Of a stretch of 64,000 nucleotides of DNA, positions 1-9,184 are shown in pieces. Positions within the stretch are counted from its first letter, which is position 1; every line of letters starts with the position of its first letter. Position numbers and translations under genes: made by a program. The DNA comes from Kibdelosporangium philippinense (GTDB lineage: Bacteria; Actinomycetota; Actinomycetes; Mycobacteriales; Pseudonocardiaceae): the NCBI RefSeq assembly GCF_021390435.2, contig NZ_JAJVCN010000003.1, positions 1,183,501 through 1,247,500 of the forward strand. The letters are read 5' to 3'. A model generated the notes under the pieces. The model ran no database searches. It was given only the letters and a program-made list of their open reading frames with translations, and had not been told where the DNA came from.

Positions 1-2
1 TC

Positions 3-362
3 ATCCGGGTTTGCTCGGCGTTCTGGCTGCCGGTGTGGAACGTCCTGACAACCAGCATCCGGCAGTCATTGACCCCACCTGGTGAGCAGTCCACAGTGCA
101 CGCCACCGCCCGGACCATGGCGTCGTCCACGATCCCGTTCGGCTCAATGCTCGCCGGTGTCACCGCTGGCGCATTGACGACTCTGCTCGGCACCGCAACC
201 GGCCTGGTCGTCGTCCTGGCCGCAGGCGGTATCTGCATCGCGGCAAGCGTCCTGCTGCTGCGGACCATCCCCAACGAACTTCCTGAGCTGGGCACAACGC
301 AAGGAGGAGGATCGAATGCACCCGACCACCACACGAACGTTGAACGCCAAGGAGTTCGCTGA
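3..362 (+). CDS. MFS transporter, C-terminal part (5' end outside window)
   Basis: The open frame enters from the left edge and ends at TGA 360-362. The visible ~119 residues start with an N-V-L-x-x-S-I-R-Q loop and then show two hydrophobic segments (about 150-215 and 205-280 nt) separated by Gly, as in the last two helices of a major facilitator transporter. It overlaps the start of the radical SAM gene by 47 nt, so it belongs to the same operon, where an export or self-protection pump would fit. A GTG at 33 is in frame but is internal. Family assignment is by pattern only because most of the protein is missing. Confidence 0.65.
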   Translation: MRVCSAFWLPVWNVLTTSIRQSLTPPGEQSTVHATARTMASSTIPFGSMLAGVTAGALTTLLGTATGLVVVLAAGGICIAASVLLLRTIPNELPELGTTQGGGSNAPDHHTNVERQGVR

Positions 363-1491
363 CATCAAGCACACCGTCGCGATCCGGTCACGGGCGCGCA
401 AGAGCTTGCTGGCAGACCCTGGATACGCCGCGCCACTGCCGCAAGAAGTCAGCATGCAGCTGACATACAAGTGCAATCTCCGTTGCACCCACTGCTACCA
501 GTGGAACGAACAGGGTTTCTTCCGCGACTTCAGCATCGAGCGGCAGCGCACCGAACTGGAGATCGACGTCGTCGAACAGGTCCTGCGGACAACGGCACCC
601 GTGCGATCGAAGACGTTCCTCTGGGGCGGCGAGCCGTTGATGCACTCGAAGTTCAACGAGGTCGCCGACCTGCTGGAACGCTATCCACGTACGGTCAACA
701 TGTGCACGAACGGCCTGCTGTTCAAGCGCAAACTCGAGGACCTGCTCAAAATCGGCTCGAACCTGAACCTGCTGATCAGCCTGGACGGACTCGGCGAGGA
801 TCACGAGGCGCTGCGCGGCAAAGGAACGTTCAAGCGCACGATGGAGAACATCCAGCTGATGCTGGACCTCAAGCGCGAAGGCAAGTTCGACGGCGAGATC
901 TCGTTGTCCTGCATGGTGTCCCACGTGACCGTGTACAAAATGTACGAGTTCATGGAGTGGGCCGAAGAACTCGGCGTCAACACGGTGTACTTCCAGTTCC
1001 CCTGGTTCATCAGCCCGGAAGTAGCCGAAGCGATGGACAAGGTGTACGAAGAGTCCTTCGCATGGCTCAACCCTGACACCAAAACCAAGAAGCCGACCTG
1101 GCACTCGTACACCTATCAACTCCCCGAAGAGCAGATCCCGGTGCTGCGGGAATCCATGGCACGCTTGAACAGCAGGCCATGGCGAGTCCGCGTGCGCTAT
1201 CAACCACAGCTGGAAGCCGACGAGGTCGAGGACTTCATCCGCGGCACGTCCCGCCCAGCGCAGCACCGAAACAAGTGCCTCGCCGTGTCCAACCGAATGG
1301 AGGTGCACGCGGACGGCGCGGTGAGTTCGTGCAAGTTCTTCCCCGAGTTCGTGGTGGGCAACCTGTATGACACACCGGTCGCGGAACTGTGGCAGAGCAA
1401 CGACTTCCGTGAGATCCGCAAGATCCTGTCGGCCAACGGCATGATGCCGGTCTGCTCGAAGTGCATCCTTCTCTACCTGAACGGAGTGTGA
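316..1491 (+). CDS. Radical SAM/SPASM-domain enzyme
   Basis: 391-residue protein. The radical SAM cluster motif is CNLRCTHC (Cys53, Cys57, Cys60, spacing CX3CX2C), followed by a GGEPL motif that binds S-adenosylmethionine. The C-terminal ~80 residues look like a SPASM/twitch region with Cys near 321, 339, 380 and 383, which would hold one or more auxiliary Fe-S clusters. Enzymes of this type mature peptides or dehydrogenate alcohols and sugars; BtrN of butirosin biosynthesis is an example of the latter. No precursor peptide is visible between this gene and its neighbours. RBS AAGGAGGAGG lies just before the ATG. Substrate unknown. Confidence 0.9.
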   Translation: MHPTTTRTLNAKEFADIKHTVAIRSRARKSLLADPGYAAPLPQEVSMQLTYKCNLRCTHCYQWNEQGFFRDFSIERQRTELEIDVVEQVLRTTAPVRSKTFLWGGEPLMHSKFNEVADLLERYPRTVNMCTNGLLFKRKLEDLLKIGSNLNLLISLDGLGEDHEALRGKGTFKRTMENIQLMLDLKREGKFDGEISLSCMVSHVTVYKMYEFMEWAEELGVNTVYFQFPWFISPEVAEAMDKVYEESFAWLNPDTKTKKPTWHSYTYQLPEEQIPVLRESMARLNSRPWRVRVRYQPQLEADEVEDFIRGTSRPAQHRNKCLAVSNRMEVHADGAVSSCKFFPEFVVGNLYDTPVAELWQSNDFREIRKILSANGMMPVCSKCILLYLNGV

Positions 1492-1496
1492 AACCC

Positions 1497-1757
1497 ATGT
1501 CCGACATCGAGTTCACCATCAAGACAGTGCTCGCGGGCGTGCTTGGCGCAGGTATCACACCCCTGGAGATCCGCTCGGACGCCGACCTTGTCGATGAATA
1601 CGGCCTCGACTCGCTCCAGACAATCTCGTTCCTGCTGGGTATCGAAGACGCCTTCGACCTGGAGCTGGACTACGAAACCCTTGAGCTTGACCACCTGCGT
1701 TCGGTCAACCAGTTCGCCGCGTTCATCAAGTCGACAAGTGCCCTGGCGGCCCCGTGA
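1497..1757 (+). CDS. Stand-alone acyl carrier protein
   Basis: 86-residue acidic protein with the phosphopantetheine attachment motif GLDSLQ (Ser39), in the usual place before helix II. I chose ATG 1497, six bases after the radical SAM stop, over an upstream in-frame GTG at 1461 that lies inside that gene. Its end overlaps the ATP-grasp start (GTGA). A discrete carrier next to an ATP-grasp ligase recalls BtrI/BtrJ of butirosin, where the ligase loads glutamate on the carrier. By analogy this carrier may hold an amino acid or other small carboxylate; that is inference. Confidence 0.92.
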   Translation: MSDIEFTIKTVLAGVLGAGITPLEIRSDADLVDEYGLDSLQTISFLLGIEDAFDLELDYETLELDHLRSVNQFAAFIKSTSALAAP

Positions 1758-2992
1758 CGCCCGAAGATCTGCTTGCAGGATCGAGCATCAACGCAGCCCG
1801 ACTAGGTACTTACGACTCGGAGAAGTGGTGGCGACCAGCGGATCAAGCCGCCCTCCCAGCGATTTCCCTCGCGGGCGCGGATGAAACCGTCGCCGCGATG
1901 GACGAACTCCTCGCGGGCCACTGCATGCCCGGTGACCGGCTGATCACCCGCTATCCCATGGCGACTGCCGTCCGAGATGGACTGGGGGCGGCGCGAATCA
2001 CGTTCGATCACGTCGCCGTCGATGGGCCGCACGAACCGCTTGAGCGGAACGTGTCCCGCGACCTGGTCGCAGGGTTCACCGTGTCGCCCTACGCGGTCCT
2101 TCCGGACACAGCCAGGTTGACAGATCTACTGCCTGACAACGATGTCGTCGCCAAGGTGAACTCCAAGACCTGGTCCAACACACTGGCACAGGAGTTGGAG
2201 CTGCCCGGTACCGGAACAGTGGTCCGGTCGGTGGCCGAGCTGTCCGCGGCCGTGTCCCGTTTCCCATCCGCGATCGTCAAGGATCCGTACGGAGTATCCG
2301 GCCGAGGCGCTCTGGTTGTGGAATCCCCCGGAGTTCTGCGGGGGATCGAGCGGGCATTGACCAAGCAAGGCAAGCGAATCGAGCTGCTGGTCCAAGAGAA
2401 GTACACGGTAGAACGGGATTTCTCCGCCCACGTGCTGATTTCGCGGGACGGCACGTGGCAGCACCTCGGCATCCAGGTGATGACGAACCGGGGACTACGA
2501 CACATGGGTTCCTCCCCCGCCACCCCCGAATTCACCGAGTTCCTGGCGGACAAGGGATATCTCTCGATCATCGACTCGGTAGCAGAGAGGTTGGTCAAGG
2601 CAGGCTATTTCGGCCCGGTCGGTGTCGACTCGATGCTCCTGCGGGACGGCACACTCATCCCCGTGCTAGAGGTCAACGCCAGACAGTCACTTGGCCTGCT
2701 TTCCCTGGTGCTGGACACACGCTTCCCCGTCGCCGCGCATCTTTCCCAGGTGGAACTCACCATCCCGCCCGGCAGCGGAATCTCCTCGATCGCGCAGGCA
2801 CTTGGCGAAATCCTTTACACGGGCGGGGAACGTGAAGGCGTCCTCGTGCTCAACGGCAGCAAGCTAGCGGCACCAGGCGGCCGCGTGTACTTCGCACTGA
2901 TGTCACCGCATCCTGATGTCCTGCGGCAGCGTGTCCTTGACGCCGTCGCGGCAGCAGGCATGATTGTTCGAGGAGTCGCCCATGCGGCTTGA
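1754..2992 (+). CDS. ATP-grasp ligase, probably loads the adjacent carrier protein
   Basis: 412 residues. The ATP-binding glycine-rich loop is VKDPYGVSGRGALVV (about 175-189), a further nucleotide-contact strand reads VQEKY, and the metal-binding end of the fold is LEVNAR (about residue 310). ATP-grasp enzymes activate a carboxylate as acyl phosphate and join it to an amine or thiol. GTG 1754 overlaps the stop of the carrier gene, a sign of translational coupling, so the carrier is the likeliest acceptor (BtrJ precedent). It could instead be an amino-acid ligase making a free dipeptide. Confidence 0.85.
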   Translation: MTPEDLLAGSSINAARLGTYDSEKWWRPADQAALPAISLAGADETVAAMDELLAGHCMPGDRLITRYPMATAVRDGLGAARITFDHVAVDGPHEPLERNVSRDLVAGFTVSPYAVLPDTARLTDLLPDNDVVAKVNSKTWSNTLAQELELPGTGTVVRSVAELSAAVSRFPSAIVKDPYGVSGRGALVVESPGVLRGIERALTKQGKRIELLVQEKYTVERDFSAHVLISRDGTWQHLGIQVMTNRGLRHMGSSPATPEFTEFLADKGYLSIIDSVAERLVKAGYFGPVGVDSMLLRDGTLIPVLEVNARQSLGLLSLVLDTRFPVAAHLSQVELTIPPGSGISSIAQALGEILYTGGEREGVLVLNGSKLAAPGGRVYFALMSPHPDVLRQRVLDAVAAAGMIVRGVAHAA

Positions 2993-3932
2993 CATCGGGC
3001 TGATCGGTGCAACAGGAATCGCAGAGCGCGCGATCGTCGGACCGGCGAGTCGCCGCGACGACGTCCATGTCCTCGCTGTAGCCGCAAGCGATCCCGTTCG
3101 TGCCCGCGAGTTCGCTGCAAGGAACGGGATCAAACGCGTCCACGAGAACTACGACGCGTTGGTCCGCGACCCTGACATCAATGTGGTCTACGTGTCACTG
3201 CACAACTCCGCACACCACGAGTGGGCCGTTCGTGCCGCATCCCAAGGAAAACACGTCGTCGTCGAGAAGCCGCTGTGCCTGACGACCGAGGAATTCGCCT
3301 CACTCGAGAGCGCGGCTTCGACGCACGGAGTCCATGTCGTCGAGGCGATCCCGACAGCAGGCCATCCATGGCAGGCAGCCGTCCGCGAGATCGTTTCAGC
3401 GGGCGAGTTCGGCGCGCTGCAACGTATCCACACCAGAATCCAGTTTCTTCCACCAACTGCAGGAAGCTACCGCACCCGCCCGGAACTGGGCGGCGGTATC
3501 TTCTTCGACTCGGCGAGCTACTGGCTGCAGGCCGTGCAATCCACAATCGGTCTTGACGGCGCTATCGGCACGGGAGAGTCCGCATTCGACGGTCCGAACG
3601 GAACGGACACCGCATTTCAAGCTGAGCTGAATTGGAAAGACGGCCGGGAGGCCACATTGGACTGTTCGATCGGCGGAAAGCACATAGCCGAAGTGGAGTT
3701 CCTGTTCACAACAGCCTCAGTACGAGTCCGGAACTTACTCAGGCCGGTAGCAGCCCCGCTGCCACTGAACCTGTCGATCAAAGGCTCGAAGAACGAAATC
3801 CGTTCCTTCCCACCGATCGCGTACTACGAAGCACAACTGGACCGACTGTTCACAGTGCAGGACAAGCCAGCAGAGCGAATCGCGTTGATGGCTGGGATCT
3901 ACGCGACCGCGAGAGGAGCCCTGGTCCGATGA
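2982..3932 (+). CDS. Gfo/Idh/MocA-family NAD(P)-dependent oxidoreductase
   Basis: 316 residues from ATG 2982, which has GAGGAG at 2970 and overlaps the ligase gene by 11 nt. The N-terminal Rossmann fold begins IGLIGATG (about 5-12), and VVVEKPLCLT (about 92-101) carries the EKP signature whose Lys usually acts in catalysis. GGGIFFDSASYW is the family's C-terminal domain motif, where a His or Tyr normally completes the site. Members oxidise or reduce sugars, cyclitols and imino acids. In this operon a sugar or cyclitol step is plausible but unproven. Confidence 0.88.
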   Translation: MRLDIGLIGATGIAERAIVGPASRRDDVHVLAVAASDPVRAREFAARNGIKRVHENYDALVRDPDINVVYVSLHNSAHHEWAVRAASQGKHVVVEKPLCLTTEEFASLESAASTHGVHVVEAIPTAGHPWQAAVREIVSAGEFGALQRIHTRIQFLPPTAGSYRTRPELGGGIFFDSASYWLQAVQSTIGLDGAIGTGESAFDGPNGTDTAFQAELNWKDGREATLDCSIGGKHIAEVEFLFTTASVRVRNLLRPVAAPLPLNLSIKGSKNEIRSFPPIAYYEAQLDRLFTVQDKPAERIALMAGIYATARGALVR

Positions 3933-4082
3933 TCAAGCCATTGGCTGTCTGGCAACGATTCGCGCTGACGTTTGACAACAGTCGCCCTGGTTTCGCGACC
4001 GGCCCATGGTTCACGATGAACGCGGTCGTGGATGTCCGCGGACCACTCGATATCCGTCGTCTCGACCAAGCAGTCAAGGACT

Positions 4083-5266
4083 TAAAGATCTTTCGGTAAT
4101 AGGGTGAGTCGTTGCGGGTGATTCGCCTTGCCTGGTAGGACAATCGTGGTATGCCAGAACCGTCACGATCGGCCGGCCAGCGTCGGAAAGCCCGGAGCGG
4201 CAAGAAAGTAGCTGCCCGCCGTGATTTTGAGGCGTTGCGGGAACGCCGGATGCGGGCTGCGGAGATGTTCGATCGCGGCAAGCGGCAGGTCGATGTGGTG
4301 GTGGAGTTGGGAGTCTCGGCGCAGACCGCTTCACGGTGGCACCGGGCGTGGTCGACCGGCGGACGGCAGGCATTGGCCGGGGCTGGCCGTGCCGGGCGGC
4401 TGCGTAAGCTGACCGATGAGCAGGTAGCCGCGGTGGCAGGCGCGCTGGCGCAGGGGCCGAAGGCGAACGGATTCCCGACCGACATGTGGACGCTGGCGCG
4501 GGTGGCCAAGGTGATCGAGAAGGTCACCGGGGTGCGGTACTCGCAAACCCAGACCTGGACGATCCTGCGCGAGCGGCTGGGCTGGAGCAGGCAGCGTCCC
4601 GCCCGCCGCGCCACCGAACGCGACCAGGAGGCCATCGACAGGTGGGTGAAAAAGGAGTGGCCGCGCATAAAAAAAGCGCCCGGCGCCGAGGGGCCTGGAT
4701 CTGCTTCCAGGACGAGTCCGGATTCTCCCTGCTGCCCGTAGTCCGGGCCACCTGGGCGCCACGCGGCCAGACCCCGGTGCTGACCCACCGGTTCTCCTGG
4801 AAACGCCTGTCGATGTCCGGCGCGCTGGCCTACCGGCCCGACCGCAGCGAGGCGGTGTTCGTGTTCGGCATCAAAGAAGGCGCCTACAACACCGCCTCGC
4901 TGATCGAGTTCCTCACCGCTCTGCTCGATCACCTCGACGGCCAGAAAGTCACCCTGATCTGGGACGGCCTGCCCGCCCACCGATCGAACGACATGAAGGC
5001 ATGGCTGGCCACCCAACGACACTGGCTGCGCGTAGAACCGTTGCCCGGCTACGCCCCCGACCTCAACCCGATGGAAACGGTATGGGGCAACGTCAAAGCA
5101 CGCGAACTGGCCAACTTGTGCCCCGACACCATCGACGAAGCCCACACCGCCGCGCAGGCCGGCCTGGAACGTGTCGGCAGCAGCTACCAACTGTGCTTCA
5201 ACTTCCTCGACCACACCGGCGGCCTTTCCCTATGACATAACTCACTCAAATACCGAAAGGTCTTTA
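4083..5266. mobile_element. IS630-family insertion sequence with TA target duplication
   Basis: The element proper is 4085-5264 (1180 bp), flanked by TA at 4083-4084 and 5265-5266, the target duplication typical of IS630/Tc1-mariner elements. The terminal inverted repeats begin AAGATCTTTCGGTA on the left and AAGACCTTTCGGTA on the right; about 23 of 27 positions match when the flanking TA is counted. It lies in a condensation-domain gene in the same orientation. Near-perfect ends and an intact transposase frame pair suggest a recent insertion. Confidence 0.95.
4151..5235 (+). CDS. IS630-family transposase, made by -1 frameshifting
   Basis: Two overlapping frames encode one enzyme. The first (ATG 4151) carries the N-terminal helix-turn-helix and stops at 4741. 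The second carries the DDE catalytic domain, with Asp in CFQDESGF, Asp in IWDGLPAHRS and Glu in NPMETVWGN, and ends at 5235. They meet at seven A residues, 4669-4675. In the first frame this run reads A-AAA-AAA, an exact X-XXY-YYZ slippery site for a -1 shift. The joined protein would have about 361 residues, the usual size for the family. Confidence 0.93.
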
Positions 5267-6270
5267 GTCGCCAGGCACGACCTGCTGCGCTCCCGTATCG
5301 AAGACGAAACGCAGTTGATCAGGTCAAACGTCCCAGTCGAGCTGGAAATCACCGACGACACCGAACTATTGCACGCACCCATCGACTCGCACGCGCTGAG
5401 CCCACTCCGAGTCCGGCTGAAGCCTGTCGAAGCCGATCAACACCTGTTGTGCCTGCACATCCACCACCTGATGTCAGACCCAGCGACATTGTGGACATTG
5501 CTCGACGAACTCGCCGACTTGTACCGCGGGACGCTACCCGCACCCGCGGCCCAGTTCTGGCACTACGCCGAAGACCAAGCGCGACTACTGGCAAATAGCC
5601 GAGAAGCCGCCGAAGCATGGTGGCGGCGGTCCACCGAACTAGCGTCATTCGCCGCACCATCCCCGACACCAGTCGGACCTTTCGCGCTGCGCCAAAGGGT
5701 TCTGCCTGCCAGCGATGTCGCCGAGTTGGAACGATTCTGCCGCAGGCATCGCAGCACAATGTTCGTCTCATTGCTCGCCGGTTTGACGACCGGGATGCTG
5801 CCGTATCTCGGCCACGGCGACACCGTGCTGTTCACCACGTTGATCAGTCGACGCAATCGCGCGGAATGGCGGTCTCTGCCCGGTCCTTGCATCGTCCCTC
5901 TCGACCTGCCGGTGCCGCGGCCACCTTCAGAGCTGACCGGCGAGTACGTAACCGCGGTCCGAGACATAGTCCTAGGCGCACAGCAGCACGTCATGTGCCC
6001 GACGGCAGGCAGGGACGCGCCATACTTCGAGTACATCTCAGACGCACGGCCACAATCGTTGTCATTCGGCGACGCAACCGGTGCCGTGATCGACGCCGCA
6101 GGTCCCCGTGATACCGGAATGGCCACCGACTTGGGTATCCGGGCAAGGAAGACGGCCGATGGCGAACTGTTCGCGCACCTGAGCGGAAACGGCATCGGAT
6201 GGTCAAAGGAGCGAACCTTGACCATCTGCGAAAAGCTGCCGTGGCGAAGTCCCATGTTTACGGAGGTTGC

Positions 6271-7176
6271 GTGACCAAGCGAGTGCTGTCATCGGAAGAA
6301 CTGAACAGCGTACTGAAGACCTGCGGCATAGACCCAGCAGAAGTCCAAGTACGCGAACAACTCTCCGAAGGCATGTACAACACGGCCTACCGAATCCGGA
6401 CAGCGGAAGCAGGTTACATCCTCAAGCTCGCCCCAGACCCAGCGTCACCATCGCTGACGTACGAACGCGGCTTGATGAACACCGAGGCCTTGTTCTACCG
6501 AGAGGCCGCGGACCTGCCAGTGCCACAAGTAGTCTACGCAGAGCCGGAATACCTGCTGATGACGGAAATGCCAGGAACACCATGGCATCCCCAAAAACTA
6601 GACCCGTCGCTGACGGAGAAGCTACGCACCGAACTCGGCACGATCGTGGCCCGTCTGCACAGAATCACCGGACCCGGATTCGGTTACCCGCAAATGGGTC
6701 TAGCGGACTCATGGCGATCGGCCTTCCGCACGATGGTCACAGCGGTCCTTGACGATGCCGCGCGCTACTTCGTCGAACTCCCTGTCTCAACCCAAAAGCT
6801 TTCGGACGCCCTAGACTCCCCGGCATTCAACGAAGTGACAACGCCCGTCCTGGTCCACTTCGACCTGTGGAAGGGAAACATCCTGATCGACAACGTGCGA
6901 ATCACCGCCCTGATAGACGGTGAACGCGCGTTCTGGGGCGACCCCCTGGCAGAGATGGTATCCCTGGCCCTGTACGGCGACATCCGCACAGACAAAGCCT
7001 TCCTGGCCGGATACGGACCACTGGAGTTCACCGACGCAGCATCATTCAGACTGGCGTTCTACCAGGTCTACCTCTACATGATCATGCTGGTGGAGATGGT
7101 GCCAAGAGAAAGCTACGACCGAGCCTTCCACAAACTGGTGACAAAGAATCTGCTCGAAGCGGCGGCCAAGCTGTGA
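6271..7176 (+). CDS. Phosphotransferase of the APH/choline kinase family
   Basis: 301 residues from GTG 6271, preceded by GGAGG and overlapping the condensation gene stop (GTGA). The catalytic loop is HFDLWKGN (His196, Asp198, Asn203) and the metal-binding Asp216 follows in LIDGE, both hallmarks of aminoglycoside, fructosamine and homoserine kinase-like proteins. An in-frame start at 6199 is inside the previous gene. In a cluster this could be self-resistance by phosphorylation or a biosynthetic kinase; the sequence does not decide which. Confidence 0.88.
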   Translation: MTKRVLSSEELNSVLKTCGIDPAEVQVREQLSEGMYNTAYRIRTAEAGYILKLAPDPASPSLTYERGLMNTEALFYREAADLPVPQVVYAEPEYLLMTEMPGTPWHPQKLDPSLTEKLRTELGTIVARLHRITGPGFGYPQMGLADSWRSAFRTMVTAVLDDAARYFVELPVSTQKLSDALDSPAFNEVTTPVLVHFDLWKGNILIDNVRITALIDGERAFWGDPLAEMVSLALYGDIRTDKAFLAGYGPLEFTDAASFRLAFYQVYLYMIMLVEMVPRESYDRAFHKLVTKNLLEAAAKL

Positions 7177-8195
7177 TCGAGATCCTGACATCCGGTGTGG
7201 CGCTGGGAGTGCACGTCCCAGGCCTGCTGTTGGCAGACCGGCTAAGAGAACGCGGCATAGCGGCGAACGTCTCAGTGTTGGAACGAATGCTCCCACCGGA
7301 AACCCTGGAAACAACGACAAAGATGAAGTGGGCCTTCCACCGTGACTTCAGGGTCGCGTTGGCAGGCCAACGAGTCGCCAGAGACGCCTCAATCGCAATC
7401 CCGCACGAGGCCCAAGAAGCGCTGCTGTCCTCCTGGCGTGCGCGAAATGTCCAGAAGTTCGTCGTGTTCTCAGGATTCTGGCTCCCCATCCTCGAACAGT
7501 ACAGCCCAGCCCCAGTCGATGTTTGCCACGTGGATTCCGTGATCTCCCCTTCCTTCCAGAAGGTCAAGACATCACTGAACCCACGCCCAATCTGGCTGGC
7601 GAATGCCACAAGCGGAACTATCCCGTACAGCATCCCAGTCACCCACACACCACCACTCCCCTGGGAATCCCGCGCCCACAGGCTGCTGGTGCATGGCGGC
7701 GGCTGGGGCATGGGGACGTATCGCGAACGTGCGACGGAACTCCGATCGCACGGATTCGAGCTCGACATCGTGGCGTACGAAGAACGCGATGTCTCGGCAG
7801 ACCCAGGAATCCGCCATTTCGTGATCGACCCAACCTGGCACCCCTGGCTGGACAACGGCTACCCACCATTCGCCGAAGTGGGCACCCCCTTCACCCGCAG
7901 CACACACCACCACGCCTCCTTTGACCTGACCAGATCGGTCGTGGCGACAGTCAGCAAGCCAGGCGGAGGCACACTCCTGGACTCACTGTGGTCAGCAACG
8001 CCAGCAGTCCTGCTTGAACCATTCGGAGCCCACGAGAAGCACAACGCGACCCTGTGGGAAGACCTAGGCTTCGGAATTTCATTCGACAAATGGCGAGACG
8101 CCAGCTTCGATATGAAGATGCTGGAGAAGCTGCACAGAGCGCTACTGGTCGCCAGGGAGTCCCTAGTGGACTACTCGGCCGAGCTAGCCGGATGA
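7173..8195 (+). CDS. Glycosyltransferase-like protein (GT-B, MurG/UGT type C-terminal motif)
   Basis: 340 residues; GTG 7173 overlaps the kinase stop. The N-terminus (SGVALGVHVPGLLLADRL) resembles the loop after strand 1 of GT-B enzymes. Near residue 265 the sequence SKPGGGTLLDSLWSATPAV followed by LEPFGAHEKHN resembles the nucleotide-sugar site of MurG and UDP-glucuronosyl-type transferases, including the Gly-rich loop and an acidic/His segment. It is the last gene of the operon; its stop is 35 nt before a palindromic repeat shared with the convergent gpgS. Substrate unknown. Confidence 0.7.
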   Translation: MIEILTSGVALGVHVPGLLLADRLRERGIAANVSVLERMLPPETLETTTKMKWAFHRDFRVALAGQRVARDASIAIPHEAQEALLSSWRARNVQKFVVFSGFWLPILEQYSPAPVDVCHVDSVISPSFQKVKTSLNPRPIWLANATSGTIPYSIPVTHTPPLPWESRAHRLLVHGGGWGMGTYRERATELRSHGFELDIVAYEERDVSADPGIRHFVIDPTWHPWLDNGYPPFAEVGTPFTRSTHHHASFDLTRSVVATVSKPGGGTLLDSLWSATPAVLLEPFGAHEKHNATLWEDLGFGISFDKWRDASFDMKMLEKLHRALLVARESLVDYSAELAG

Positions 8196-8230
8196 ACGAG
8201 ATCTGGCAGGCCAAGCCGGAAGACTGGTTT

Positions 8231-8276
8231 GTCGTGAGTGGTTATCCGTGTTCTAACACGGATAACCACTCACGAC
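8231..8276. repeat. 46-bp palindromic repeat, copy A
   Basis: Perfect inverted repeat with arms GTCGTGAGTGGTTATCCG and a 10-base centre TGTTCTAACA. It lies between the convergent glycosyltransferase-like and gpgS genes, and the gpgS stop codon (complement of 8270-8272) is inside it. The outer base pairs are G-C where the other five copies have C-G. Confidence 0.95.
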
Positions 8277-9184
8277 AGATTGACTGAACGCATCGGTGGA
8301 CGGTCGGCGACGTCGATCGGCGTAGTGTCCGGCAGCCATTCACCGGCGACCTGCACGAACTGGGTCAGCTCGGTGGATCCGGCGATATCACAGCGCCGCA
8401 GCATCGCACCAAGGATCTGACTGGCCATCACGCCAAGCTGCAGCAGATTCCGGTTCCGGTGCTTGCGCACCCCCAGATTGACCTGAGCGATGGCATCCAG
8501 TCCATAGGTCGAGTGGGCGTCGAGCAACAACCCGATCTCCACGGCGTAACCGGCCGCGAAAGACACCGATTCCAGGAACTCGCGACTCCCGGCGTACTCC
8601 CCGCCCAACGGCTGGACCAATCCCGAAAGCTCGGGGCGAAGAGCATTCAAAAGAGGCCGGGCCAAGAGCTCGGTGACCCGGCCACCACCGGTGCCGTAGT
8701 CCTCGGTCTCCAACCGCAACGGCCGCCGATAAAACCCCTTGACCAGGTGAACATCCTCAGTGAGCAGAGGCCCAAGCAAAGCAGGGACGAAAGCCGAATC
8801 GGGATCAACCAAGTCTGCGTCCAAGAAGACAACCAGATCCCCAGTGGTAGCAGCCAACGACCGCCACAGCACTTCTCCCTTGCCAGGCAAGGGAGAATAC
8901 GAAGGCAGCACATCCTCCCGACGCACAACCCGAGCCCCGGCAGCGAGAGCAACTGAAGAAGTCCGGTCAGTAGAACCGGAATCCATCACGACGATCTCGT
9001 CCACAAGCGACCCGAGCAACGGCCGGACGCTGCCGACAACCTCCCCGACCGTGGCCTCTTCATTCAAAGCAGGCAAAACGACACTGACGGTACGGCCACC
9101 TTTGACGGCGCAAAGGTCGGAGACTGTCCACTGTGGTTCCTGCCAGGTCCGGGCCGAGAACCACGCACGAGCCGCAGGATTCAC
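8270..9184 (-). CDS. gpgS: Glucosyl-3-phosphoglycerate synthase
   Basis: 304-residue GT-A family transferase that makes glucosyl-3-phosphoglycerate from a nucleotide-glucose and 3-phosphoglycerate, the first step towards methylglucose lipopolysaccharides. The N-terminal strand VSVVLPALNEEATV, the sugar-nucleotide motif VVFLDADLVDPD (DXD-like), and GGEYAGSREFLESVSFAAGYAVEIGLL are characteristic of actinobacterial GpgS. It overlaps folP2 by 4 nt, the same pairing as Rv1207-Rv1208 in M. tuberculosis. Its last codons and stop lie in palindrome copy A. Confidence 0.93.
   Translation of the reverse strand: MNPAARAWFSARTWQEPQWTVSDLCAVKGGRTVSVVLPALNEEATVGEVVGSVRPLLGSLVDEIVVMDSGSTDRTSSVALAAGARVVRREDVLPSYSPLPGKGEVLWRSLAATTGDLVVFLDADLVDPDSAFVPALLGPLLTEDVHLVKGFYRRPLRLETEDYGTGGGRVTELLARPLLNALRPELSGLVQPLGGEYAGSREFLESVSFAAGYAVEIGLLLDAHSTYGLDAIAQVNLGVRKHRNRNLLQLGVMASQILGAMLRRCDIAGSTELTQFVQVAGEWLPDTTPIDVADRPPMRSVNLS

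Larger units (their letters stand above)
3929..6274 (+). pseudogene. Stand-alone condensation-domain protein, interrupted by an IS630-family element
   Basis: The gene starts at ATG 3929 (ATGA overlap with the oxidoreductase), runs 52 codons to 4084, is broken by the insertion at 4085-5264, and resumes at 5267. Removing the element and one copy of the TA duplication gives a continuous 387-residue protein across the junction, reading AVKDLVARHDLLRSR, the classic opening of an NRPS condensation domain. The active-site motif is HHLMSDP (His118, His119, Asp123), with Pro where most family members have Gly. Such proteins form amides or esters from carrier-bound acyl groups, which fits the adjacent carrier and ligase. 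As it stands the gene should be inactive unless the element excises. Confidence 0.93.

Noticed and set aside
3850..5214. 454-codon minus-strand frame across the IS630 element
   Set aside because: It runs antisense to the transposase and neighbouring genes, with Arg/Ala/Ser-rich composition and no motif.
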